Shown in pieces: positions 37,245 to 44,810 of a DNA stretch of 64,000 bases; the first letter of the stretch is position 1, and every line of letters starts with the position of its first letter. The stretch is from Limosilactobacillus sp. WILCCON 0051 (GTDB taxonomy: Bacteria; Bacillota; Bacilli; Lactobacillales; Lactobacillaceae), in the NCBI RefSeq assembly GCF_039955095.1, contig NZ_CP154878.1:930001-994000 (forward strand), written 5' to 3'. The translations under genes and the position numbers were made by a program. The notes under the pieces were generated by a model, which did not search any database, had not been told where the DNA came from, and worked only from the letters and a program-made list of their open reading frames with translations.

Positions 37245-38123
37245 TTATTTCTTGGTAACTTGGCCGTCAGCGTTCTTGGTAACCTTCATATCGTGAATGC
37301 TGATGTAGCCGAGGTTCTTAACGTCCTTGCTTTGAACTTCCTTGGAATTCATGTAGTTCAAGAATTTCTTGGTTTGACCCTTAGCAGTGCCCTTAGTGTA
37401 CATGTGTTCATAGGACCAGATCTTCCAAGAGTTGTTTTCAACGTTCTTGTCAGTTGGCGCAACGTTGTCAACCTTCAAAGCCTTGATCTTGTCAGACTTG
37501 GTGTATGAGAAGGCCAGGTAGCTGATGGCACCAGGCGTGTTGGCAACCAGCTTTTGAACCGTACCGTTGGAGTCTTGTTCCTGCGTCTTCATGGCCGTCT
37601 TGCCCTTCAAAACGGCTGATTCAAACGTTGCCCGCGTACCAGAGCCCTTAGCACGGTTGATAACGGTGATCTTTTCGTTTGGACCGCCGACCTGCTTCCA
37701 GTTGGTGATCTTACCAGTGAAGATCTTTTGCAGCTGGCTCATTGACAGGTTGTTGACCTTCAGGCTCTTGTTAACGACTGGGGCCATTCCGACAACGGCG
37801 ACCTTGTGATCCTGCAGCTTCTTGGCATCGATTCCGCTTTGCTGTTCAGCAAAGATGTCAGAGTTACCAATTGAAACGGCACCAGATTGAACCTGGCTCA
37901 AACCAGTACCGGAGCCACCACCCTGGACATCGATGTTGACGCCAGAGTTTTTGCTCATGTAGCTGTGAGCCGCCGTTTCGGCAAGTGGCTGCAGAGCCGT
38001 TGAGCCGACAATGCTGATCTTGTTGCTGTCAGATGCAGCGTGGACCGTGCCGACCGTACCGCCAAACAGGCTAAAACCTAAAGTAGCGACGGCAGCTAAA
38101 GAGATAAGTGACTTCTTGTTCAT
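37245..38123 (-). CDS. pstS: Phosphate-binding protein PstS, without a lipobox
   Basis: Extracytoplasmic phosphate receptor, 292 aa. The signal peptide MNKKSLISLAAVATLGFSLF ends in an A-x-A type site (VHAAS, near residue 30). There is no Cys where lactobacillus PstS lipoproteins carry their lipobox, so it looks secreted rather than lipid-anchored. Phosphate-site segments: IVGSTALQPLAE, GGGSGTGLSQVQSG and NRAKGSGTRATFE. GAAAGGAAG precedes ATG at 38,123; the open frame further upstream has no ribosome site. First gene of the operon. Upstream, 38,124-38,530 is AT-rich, with a promoter-like TATAAA on the minus strand near 38,180 and no gene. Confidence 0.93.
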   Translation of the reverse strand: MNKKSLISLAAVATLGFSLFGGTVGTVHAASDSNKISIVGSTALQPLAETAAHSYMSKNSGVNIDVQGGGSGTGLSQVQSGAVSIGNSDIFAEQQSGIDAKKLQDHKVAVVGMAPVVNKSLKVNNLSMSQLQKIFTGKITNWKQVGGPNEKITVINRAKGSGTRATFESAVLKGKTAMKTQEQDSNGTVQKLVANTPGAISYLAFSYTKSDKIKALKVDNVAPTDKNVENNSWKIWSYEHMYTKGTAKGQTKKFLNYMNSKEVQSKDVKNLGYISIHDMKVTKNADGQVTKK

Positions 38124-38530
38124 GTTATTTGCTTCCTTTCTCAATATCCCATGAATAAAGCATGTACCTGAGTACGGTTTATAATTTAAGGCAGAAACGT
38201 AAAGAAAAAAGACGGTTTTCCGTAAAAAACACGTAATGGCTAAATTTACAAAAACGATACAAAACAAACAATTGACTAATTAAAAACGGCTGATCAGCTT
38301 TATTTCGCACTATTTAATGAACTTTAATTGGGGTTAAAACTATAATTGTTCGTATTATCGCTAAACATTGGCAGGTAAATAGTTTTAATTAATGCCAAAA
38401 AGCTTAAAATAACCTAAAAATTACAAAGCAAACCGCTTAATAAAATTAACCATGGCAATCAAGCGCGTCAGATCAAGGATTCAACAGCGAACACGCGGAT
38501 GCTGGCCATGGCAGTTTACAGAATCCCAAA

Positions 38531-38569
38531 CAAAAAATCGCCGACCCGAAACAATCCGAGTCGACGATA
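38531..38569 (-). terminator. Terminator after the Usp gene (minus strand)
   Basis: On the minus strand ATCGTCGACTCGG pairs with CGGGTCGGCGAT, followed by TTTTTTG. Confidence 0.85.
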
Positions 38570-38588
38570 CCGATAAATTATTTGATGA

Positions 38589-39026
38589 TTATTGAACGTT
38601 TAAGATCAAAAGGTCATTGGTAATTGAATGAGCGGGATGGGACAGACGCCGCCAGCAGCGTTGCCACCATTTTGGCTGCCAAGGAGCAACGATCAGCTCA
38701 TAACCGCTTTTTTGAATCAATTGGCTGATAACCAAATATTGATTGCCAACTGCCAACTGATGCTCAATCTGATGGGCACCGATATCTCGAAGCAGCCGTT
38801 CAATCCGCGTCAGTTGGTGCGCAGCCAGGCTTAACATTAGGTCTGGATCAAGATTTGGCAATCCGGCGGCCAGCCAGCGGCAGTCGCGTGGCTCAAAAAG
38901 ATACAAAAGCATAAAGCTGGCATTAGGATGAGCCTGGACAAGGTATTTGAGCTGATTGGCAAATGATGGATCGATTTCACGGCTAAAAGAACGTGCGGTA
39001 ACAGGAATTAGAATTCGATCGTACAT
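38589..39026 (-). CDS. Universal stress protein (UspA) family protein
   Basis: Small nucleotide-binding-fold protein of about 145 aa. It opens MYDRILIPVTARSFS, typical for Usp proteins, and ends HSITNDLLILNVQ in the position of the usual nucleotide-binding strand. The canonical GxxGSxxxS ATP-binding motif is not clear: the corresponding stretch reads APWQPKWWQRCWRRLSHPAH, so ATP binding is doubtful. AGGGGGTCATTTT lies upstream of ATG. Single gene between two terminators. Confidence 0.75.
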   Translation of the reverse strand: MYDRILIPVTARSFSREIDPSFANQLKYLVQAHPNASFMLLYLFEPRDCRWLAAGLPNLDPDLMLSLAAHQLTRIERLLRDIGAHQIEHQLAVGNQYLVISQLIQKSGYELIVAPWQPKWWQRCWRRLSHPAHSITNDLLILNVQ

Positions 39027-39108
39027 AAAATGACCCCCTAAAATGGGGAAACGGTCATGAATGAACTACTGATGTGGCAAGATCATTGGAGCACTTTCAT
39101 TTTAGCAT

Positions 39109-39148
39109 CAAAAAAAGACTTTGACCCGCTTTCACGAGTAAAGTCTTT
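39109..39148 (-). terminator. Terminator after the CorC-like gene (minus strand)
   Basis: Minus strand: AAGACTTTACTCG pairs imperfectly with CGGGTCAAAGTCTT, then TTTTTTT. Confidence 0.8.
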
Positions 39149-39159
39149 GTAAATTTCAA

Positions 39160-40572
39160 CTAGTCTTCATTGTCGCTTTTTTGTTCGTCCTTGCGGTCAC
39201 GCTTGAGACGACGCTTGCGATCCGATGAACTGTCATCATCGCTGTCTTCAGTTGGTTTCTTTTTAGGCTTGATTTGAACCACCTTGAACTGGCTGACATA
39301 AGCATTCTTCAGATCCAATGGCGTAAAACTGAAATCTTCGACTCTAACGGGTTGTCCCACCTTCAAGTCGTATTGGCGCTCTAAGAAAAAGCCGGTCAAA
39401 GTTGAGACATCGGTCTGGTCAAACTGTGGAATCCGGACGTTGAAGTAGCGTTCAAAGTCGTCAAGCGGCATCTTGCCGGATACCAGGTAGGTCGGGTTGC
39501 CCTTTGAATCTGGCTCCTTTTTTTCAATCATGTCGGAAGAAACGTGATCAATTTCTTCGCCAACCGTACCAAATAATTCTTCGTAAATATCCTTATCGGT
39601 AATGATCCCGGCCGTACCACCGTATTCATCTTGGACAACAACGATTGGCACCTGCTTTTTCATCATGATCTGTAAGACGTCCGTTAATTCTTCGCTTTGG
39701 TAGACGATTGGAATCTTACGCATGATGGAGCGAATGGCCTGCTTAGGATTGATCTGATTTTGCCGCATGATGTCGTAGCTGAAGATATAGCCTAAGATGT
39801 GGTCCTTATCGTTGTTGGCAACGACTGGAAAACGCGTGTACTTCTTTTGAAAGTAAAGTTGGGCGGCATCAGCTACCGTAGCGGTAATGTCGATCACGCT
39901 CAACTGGGTCCGGTCGACCATGACGTCATCGGCAACCTTGTCGTTCATTCGAAAGGCTCGTTCCATAAATACGACGTCTTCTTTATCCATCTCACCAGCG
40001 CGTTCGGATTCCTGTGATAAGGTCACGATTTCGTTTTGCGTGTAGATGTCTTCGTCTGGGTTGACCGAGAAGCCAAGCATCTTGGTAATGATTTTAGCCG
40101 TCCAGTCAAACAGCCAGATCAGCGGGTAGAAGATTACGTGGAAAAACGTCATTGGGTGGGCAATGGCTAACAGAATCTTAACCGGCTGGTCAATTGCCAT
40201 ATTTTTGGGAACCAAGTCGGTAAAGACCGCATGCAGGAACGTAAACAATAAGATCCCGATGATTGAGCTGAAATCATTAGCGACTGATTTAGGGAAGATA
40301 TTGGCTTTTTCAAGCAGTTCGGTGATGTAGGCTTCACCAATCCAACCTAAGATCAGAGAGGTCATCGTAACCCCGACTTGCGCCGTTGATAGATATTCTG
40401 TCAAGTGATCGATCATTTTTTCGGCACGCCGCACGCTGGATGTCTGTTTGAGCTCTTTTAACTCGGTTGGACGAACCTTGATCAAAGAATATTCCAACAG
40501 GGTAAACAGCGCTGCTAAAAGCAGAATGAATATAATTGTAAAAAGTGTTATGGGACTGGTACTAACTTCCAT
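39160..40572 (-). CDS. CNNM/CorC (hemolysin C) family membrane protein with CBS pair
   Basis: Implicated in magnesium or cobalt homeostasis in relatives; the hemolysin label is historical. About 470 aa from ATG at 40,572. Domains: DUF21/CNNM transmembrane region with three to four helices (about residues 5-180), a CBS pair (about 205-330; MVDRTQLSVID and VVVQDEYGGTAGIITDKDI), and a CorC_HlyC C-terminal domain. The tail is highly charged (DSDDDSSSDRKRR). The longer open frame is rejected because an extended -10 box (TGC-TATAAT, 40,610-40,615) lies within it. Divergent from the next operon. Confidence 0.92.
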   Translation of the reverse strand: MEVSTSPITLFTIIFILLLAALFTLLEYSLIKVRPTELKELKQTSSVRRAEKMIDHLTEYLSTAQVGVTMTSLILGWIGEAYITELLEKANIFPKSVANDFSSIIGILLFTFLHAVFTDLVPKNMAIDQPVKILLAIAHPMTFFHVIFYPLIWLFDWTAKIITKMLGFSVNPDEDIYTQNEIVTLSQESERAGEMDKEDVVFMERAFRMNDKVADDVMVDRTQLSVIDITATVADAAQLYFQKKYTRFPVVANNDKDHILGYIFSYDIMRQNQINPKQAIRSIMRKIPIVYQSEELTDVLQIMMKKQVPIVVVQDEYGGTAGIITDKDIYEELFGTVGEEIDHVSSDMIEKKEPDSKGNPTYLVSGKMPLDDFERYFNVRIPQFDQTDVSTLTGFFLERQYDLKVGQPVRVEDFSFTPLDLKNAYVSQFKVVQIKPKKKPTEDSDDDSSSDRKRRLKRDRKDEQKSDNED

Positions 40573-40609
40573 ATTTTGCAATTTTCCTTTCAAAATTAGC
40601 TTTGCAATC

Positions 40610-40618
40610 ATTATAGCA
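40610..40618 (-). promoter_or_regulatory. Extended -10 promoter of the CorC-like gene
   Basis: On the minus strand TGCTATAAT (TGn-TATAAT) lies about 38 bases before the ATG at 40,572. No good -35 box at 17 bases, as expected for an extended -10 promoter. The divergent operon starts within about 100 bases. Confidence 0.6.
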
Positions 40619-40716
40619 AATAAAAAGGTCAGCATTCAGCAAAATCGCTTTTTGTTATGCAAGAAATGGTCCATAATAGAATAAAAGCATTCATTCAAAA
40701 GGAAGATGGTGAAAAA

Positions 40717-41937
40717 ATGACGGCTAGATTGATTGATGATGCGCACTGGCAGATCTTGGTCACGGCAGCGCGCCAGCTGAAGCAGAGTGCGCGCTATCAA
40801 AATGCCAGCCAAAAAGCGCCATTCGATGCCGCCTATGCACAGCTGCAGGATCTGGAGCAGAATCGCGACGTGACGCTCAAGCAGTTTTTAAAAGTACAGG
40901 AAAGCCTGGCGCATGCCGTTACAAGGCTCGATGGTCAAGAGACGACGACTTTTGTTTTGCGGCAGGCAATCAGTGACGCTGAGCTGTTGATGGAGACGGC
41001 CCGCTATGTCAATGCCAGTCCACTGGCAAAAGAAGAACTGAACAAGGCATTGGCGGCCGCGCGAAAAATCATTCAGACCGATGAATTCGTGCTGCAGTCG
41101 CAAGTGGATCAAACCGTTGAAAAGCTGCAGCAGGCTGGTGGAGCATTAAGTGGCATGGAGAACGACTTCAGCCAGCTGGCACTGGTCTTTAAGAGTGCGC
41201 AGGCTGATCTGACCACGCTGCGCTATCTGAACGCGGATGCCAGTCGCCGGCAGAACTTCAAAGCCAGTTTTGATCAGGCTAAGCAGCTGTTGAGCCAAGC
41301 TGCGGCCAATCAAGAATTAAACGCCGCGGTGGCCGACCTGTCGAAGCTGACGCCTGATTTCCAGTCGGCAGCCCAAGAAACGATTGACCTGACGACCAGT
41401 GAGCTGTTGAAAGCGCGCAAGGCCCTTAATGGCAAGACCAGTGATTTGACGCAGCTGAAAAAAGCAGTCGCTAAAATGACCGGTGTTGATCAAACCAAGC
41501 GCTATCAAGCGGCCTATGACTCCAGACAGGCTGCGTTTGATCTGGCATTCAAGGAGGCCCAGACTGCCTTGGCTGATCCGCAAACGACGCAGATGCTGGC
41601 TGATCGCCTGGTCAGTCAGCTTGATGTAACCTATGAAACGTTAAATGGCGAAGAAATCGAGGCGTTCGTTCCGGTATCTGAGAATTCAGCTGCTTCGCCG
41701 ATCGCAGCTGAATCAGGGGACAGCGATGCCAGGATGCTTCAAAATGATGACGATCAAAACGATACCGAATCTGAAGCTAAGACATCTCAAAACAGTCATG
41801 ATGATGCGCCCCATCCCCAAGGACAATCAGGAGTGGTTCAGACGGCGATATTAACCAAGCCGGATTCACCCAAAAAAGGCAAGCCGGCTACTGCAGCATT
41901 GAGCAGCATGCTGGGTTTTAAACGCAACTCAAAGTAA
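40717..41937 (+). CDS. FIVAR-like repeat protein without signal peptide or anchor
   Basis: The protein is about 406 aa. Four helical repeats each begin with an (A/L/K)RYxNA motif: SARYQNAS (residue 25), TARYVNAS (95), TLRYLNAD (168) and KRYQAAYD (261), followed by amphipathic helices. This is the pattern of FIVAR modules of cell-wall adhesins. There is no signal peptide or LPxTG, so it appears cytoplasmic. An acidic linker (about 320-385) leads to a basic end, ATAALSSMLGFKRNSK. ATG at 40,717 is favoured (GGTG seven bases upstream). First gene of a five-gene run with the AbiH-like gene. It could be a relic of a surface protein or a coiled scaffold; function unknown. Confidence 0.7.
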   Translation: MTARLIDDAHWQILVTAARQLKQSARYQNASQKAPFDAAYAQLQDLEQNRDVTLKQFLKVQESLAHAVTRLDGQETTTFVLRQAISDAELLMETARYVNASPLAKEELNKALAAARKIIQTDEFVLQSQVDQTVEKLQQAGGALSGMENDFSQLALVFKSAQADLTTLRYLNADASRRQNFKASFDQAKQLLSQAAANQELNAAVADLSKLTPDFQSAAQETIDLTTSELLKARKALNGKTSDLTQLKKAVAKMTGVDQTKRYQAAYDSRQAAFDLAFKEAQTALADPQTTQMLADRLVSQLDVTYETLNGEEIEAFVPVSENSAASPIAAESGDSDARMLQNDDDQNDTESEAKTSQNSHDDAPHPQGQSGVVQTAILTKPDSPKKGKPATAALSSMLGFKRNSK

Positions 41938-41953
41938 AGAAAGGAAGATCTTT

Positions 41954-42382
41954 TTGGAAAATTCGATTACGCCGGCAGAATGGCAGGTAATGCGGGTAGC
42001 TTGGACGCTCAAGCATGTTACTAGTACGCAGATGATCGAGATTCTGCAGGGTAAGGTAGCTTGGAAACCGGCCACGGTCAAAACCCTGCTGCGCCGGCTG
42101 GTTCAAAAAGGCGCCTTAAAAACGACGCGGGTTGGGCGGGCGTTTGTCTATGAGCCGTGCGTTGAAGAACAGCCGACGATGAACGAAGCTGCGGATGATC
42201 TGTTCGATAATCTGTGTGATATGCACGTTGGCAAGACGCTGGCACATGTGATTGAAAGGGCCACGCTCAGCCAAGCAGACGTCAGACAGCTGCAGGAACT
42301 GCTGACCCAAAAAGCCGCAGCGGCACCGGCTGAGGTTCCCTGCGACTGTGTTCCGGGAATGCGCTGTGAGGATATGAACTGA
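41954..42382 (+). CDS. BlaI/MecI/CopY family winged-helix repressor
   Basis: Dimeric DNA-binding regulator, 142 aa. The winged helix spans residues 1-75: ITPAEWQVMRVAWTLKHVTS, then WKPATVKTLLRRLVQKGALK as recognition helix and wing. The C-terminus has PCDCVPGMRCEDMN, which recalls the CopY copper-sensing CxC...CxC pattern but keeps only three Cys, the second CxC reading CED. TTG start with AAGGAAG upstream. No copper ATPase or beta-lactamase lies nearby, so its likely targets are its own operon; the TACAnnTGTA cop box was not found upstream. It is 16 bases after the FIVAR gene. Confidence 0.82.
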   Translation: MENSITPAEWQVMRVAWTLKHVTSTQMIEILQGKVAWKPATVKTLLRRLVQKGALKTTRVGRAFVYEPCVEEQPTMNEAADDLFDNLCDMHVGKTLAHVIERATLSQADVRQLQELLTQKAAAAPAEVPCDCVPGMRCEDMN

Positions 42383-42446
42383 TACCGTTAAGTCTTGCCC
42401 AAATGCTGATGCTATCGGCAAGACGCGTTGAAAGGAAGTGTCGCTG

Positions 42447-43631
42447 GTGATCGTGCCCCCAGAGCTGGATCAGTCATTGTTCGTTGACCAGCACCATGAT
42501 CAAGATCAGCTGTTGGTAGTCCTTGGCAATGGCTTTGATCTTTTTCATGGTTTTAAGAGCCGCTATCAGGATTTTTGGCAGCACGTGGGAACGACGCCAC
42601 TGGATGAGATCGTTCATTTTAATCGCCGTGCCCGCAGTCAGCAGGTCCGCTGGTCGGATGTCGAGGCCCAGATTCGCGTGGCGGCTGAAAATGCCTATCA
42701 GCTAAGTGCGACGCGTAAGATGCCGGGAGCGGGCGTGATGGTTCAGCAGCGCAGCACGCGGGCGATTCGCCGCTTTGAGCATGAATTTTCGCGTTATCTG
42801 CGGACGGAGCGAGAACGCGTCTTAGTTAGCGATCCGACGCGTTCACAAACCGCACGGGAATTTTTAAGTCAGGCTGGCGCGGTTTTAAACTTTAACTATA
42901 CTGATACGGCACAGCAGCTGTATGACGTCTGGCCAGAGAATATCTACTATCTGCATGGGTCGCTTTTGGAAGGTCAGACCATTCTTGGTGTCGACAATGA
43001 TGACGTGTTGGCACGCGAGCCTTATGAATATGCCAGTACGACCAAGGGCTACCGGCGCGACATTCTTGATTTTAAACGCTGGTCCTGGCAGCAGAATGGC
43101 TGGCAGCCGCTTGATGAAAAAACACTGGCTGCCTTTCGAAACTATGATGCCTATTATTACGGTTGGCGGCGCTTGTATCCGGTATTTGGCGATCAAGAGA
43201 TTATCTCGCTGCTATATACGCTTGACAGCGATATGCCCGTTACCAGCCGCTATTTTGCAACCCGTTTTTTTGAGCAGTGGCAGATGCGGCGCCAGTGGCT
43301 GATTGATGCGATTGCCAGCCGCTGTGCTAAAAAACGCATTGATCCTCAGGTGCTGGCCTATACCGCGGCAAATGCATTTCGGCCGTTTAAGATCAAACTG
43401 CCTAATGACGTCTATCCAGAAGACATTGCCACGATTGTCATTATGGGCCATTCTTTGCGGGCTGATCACGGCATCTTAAGCGATCTGTTCAAGACGGCTC
43501 GTCAGCTCAAGCAGGTCATTTTATTTGTTTTTCAAGGCGAGCCGCCTGAAGAGCTGGCCATGCAGAAGCGAATGCTGACCTGGCTTTTGGGCGAGGGGAG
43601 TCAGGTCAAGATTTTGACGCTTGAATACTGA
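42447..43631 (+). CDS. AbiH-like protein (phage abortive-infection family)
   Basis: The protein is about 394 aa. Hallmark segment: LLVVLGNGFDLFHGFKSRYQ (about residues 22-41), matching the GNGFDLxHG motif of the AbiH family, whose lactococcal founder aborts phage infection. LNFNYTDTA (about 149-157) and YYLHGSL are further family motifs, as is a late VIMGHSLRADHG stretch resembling the nucleotide/NAD-site of this SIR2-like fold. GTG at 42,447 lies eight bases after AGGAAG; GTG at 42,438 overlaps the ribosome site. Part of a compact operon with a regulator and a nuclease, which strengthens a defence role; activity is inferred from family only. Confidence 0.85.
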   Translation: MIVPPELDQSLFVDQHHDQDQLLVVLGNGFDLFHGFKSRYQDFWQHVGTTPLDEIVHFNRRARSQQVRWSDVEAQIRVAAENAYQLSATRKMPGAGVMVQQRSTRAIRRFEHEFSRYLRTERERVLVSDPTRSQTAREFLSQAGAVLNFNYTDTAQQLYDVWPENIYYLHGSLLEGQTILGVDNDDVLAREPYEYASTTKGYRRDILDFKRWSWQQNGWQPLDEKTLAAFRNYDAYYYGWRRLYPVFGDQEIISLLYTLDSDMPVTSRYFATRFFEQWQMRRQWLIDAIASRCAKKRIDPQVLAYTAANAFRPFKIKLPNDVYPEDIATIVIMGHSLRADHGILSDLFKTARQLKQVILFVFQGEPPEELAMQKRMLTWLLGEGSQVKILTLEY

Positions 43632-43644
43632 AAGGGGAATTTTT

Positions 43645-44067
43645 ATGACCAGAATTTCGATGGCCGGCAAGTTTGCAATCGAGACGCGTAAAATCGTCTA
43701 TATGCCAGGTGATTCGCTGGCTCCCAGAGAAGGAATCGCCAATTTAAGCGAACTGCCGCCAGAAACCAGATTTAGCTGGCAAAAAGAGCCGGTTCTAGAA
43801 ACGCCGGGACTGACACAGGTAACGATCATGGTTGAGTATCCAGATGCCTCACAAGCAGCGGTCAAGGTGCCGATCGAGGTGCTGCCGCGACCGGTAAAGC
43901 AAAAAGGCCCCAGTCAAAACGTCTCGATTCAATTCGATCACCAAAACAAGCGCACGCCGGGAACTATTCTGTCAGGCAATCAGCGCGGCACGATGGTCGA
44001 TGCGTTTGCGGGAATCGGACTCTTGATCAAGGCGGTCAAGAAGGGACTGTCCAGACATCGGCAATAA
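43645..44067 (+). CDS. Small single Rib/YPDG-domain protein without export signal
   Basis: The protein is about 140 aa. Residues about 12-82 resemble one Rib/alpha-like (YPDG) domain of Gram-positive surface proteins: KIVYMPGDSLAPREGI at the start, FSWQKEPVLETPGLTQVTIM in the middle, and VEYPDASQAAVKVPIEV at the end. There is no signal peptide, LPxTG or second domain. The C-terminus MVDAFAGIGLLIKAVKKGLS is an amphipathic, basic helix. AAGGGGAAT lies upstream of ATG at 43,645; the ORF start 24 bases earlier overlaps the AbiH gene. Thirteen bases after abiH and 19 before the exonuclease gene. Function unknown. Confidence 0.65.
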   Translation: MTRISMAGKFAIETRKIVYMPGDSLAPREGIANLSELPPETRFSWQKEPVLETPGLTQVTIMVEYPDASQAAVKVPIEVLPRPVKQKGPSQNVSIQFDHQNKRTPGTILSGNQRGTMVDAFAGIGLLIKAVKKGLSRHRQ

Positions 44068-44086
44068 AACGACTGGAGGGGATGGC

Positions 44087-44776
44087 GTGGAAAACAGCAA
44101 AACCAGCCTAAGCGAACTGATTCAACTGGAACGGCCCAATTGGCAGCACCAGCCTAAAAATGCCTCATCAGCTGCCAACGCGGTCACGACGCTCAAACAG
44201 GTTCACGAAATCGTTAACGGTTCGGCCAGGCTGCTCAGTCTGGATCTGGAGTTTTACTGCGATGGTCAGCCCCAGATGCCGGGAACCACGCGGCTGGGCC
44301 AGATTGCCGGCCGTGTCTATGGCCAGGATGATGCATTCAACTATTATGTGTTCAGCAGCAAAATGACGCCTAAAGATCAGCTGAGTCTGTTGAAACGGCT
44401 TGATCTGCGCTATTCAGAAGCAGAACGGCTTACGGTGGCCAGCGTTTTGAAAAAGGTGTTAAGGTTTATCGATCGCGTGCAGCCGGACTACCTGGTCAGC
44501 TGGGACAATCGCCTGGATCTTAGCGTGCTTAATCAAGAGGCCAATCGACTGCAGCTGGCAGAAACCAGTCGTGCTTGGACCAGGATTCAGCCATTGGATC
44601 TAGAGAAGATCATCAGCAGCGACGTATTTGAAAAAAGCTCGGGCATCAGTCTGGCCAGAATGTGCGATCTCTTGCAGCTGCAGCATCCTAAGCCCCATTT
44701 GGCCGATCATGACGTCTTGATGATTGATAAGATTCTCCAGTTTTACGCGCTGGATTTAAATAAAATTCTGCATTAA
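44087..44776 (+). CDS. DEDDh-type 3'-5' exonuclease-like protein
   Basis: The protein is 229 aa with the RNase H-like exonuclease motifs in order. ExoI is LLSLDLEFYCDG (DxE, about residues 48-59). ExoII is DYLVSWDNRLDLSVL (Asp near 147). ExoIII is KPHLADHDVLMIDK, HxAxxD, near 205-218. It lacks other domains. GTG at 44,087 is preceded by GGAGGGG seven bases upstream. Last gene of the operon with the AbiH-like protein; a terminator follows. The pairing with AbiH suggests a nucleic-acid-degrading effector or a repair accessory; substrate (DNA or RNA) cannot be told. Confidence 0.8.
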   Translation: MENSKTSLSELIQLERPNWQHQPKNASSAANAVTTLKQVHEIVNGSARLLSLDLEFYCDGQPQMPGTTRLGQIAGRVYGQDDAFNYYVFSSKMTPKDQLSLLKRLDLRYSEAERLTVASVLKKVLRFIDRVQPDYLVSWDNRLDLSVLNQEANRLQLAETSRAWTRIQPLDLEKIISSDVFEKSSGISLARMCDLLQLQHPKPHLADHDVLMIDKILQFYALDLNKILH

Positions 44777-44810
44777 AAAATTCCCGTTCGATCTGAGCGG
44801 GAATTTTTCG
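44777..44810. terminator. Bidirectional terminator between convergent genes
   Basis: AAAAATTCCCG pairs with CGGGAATTTTT around a ten-base loop. It serves the exonuclease gene and the convergent kinase-like gene. Confidence 0.88.
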
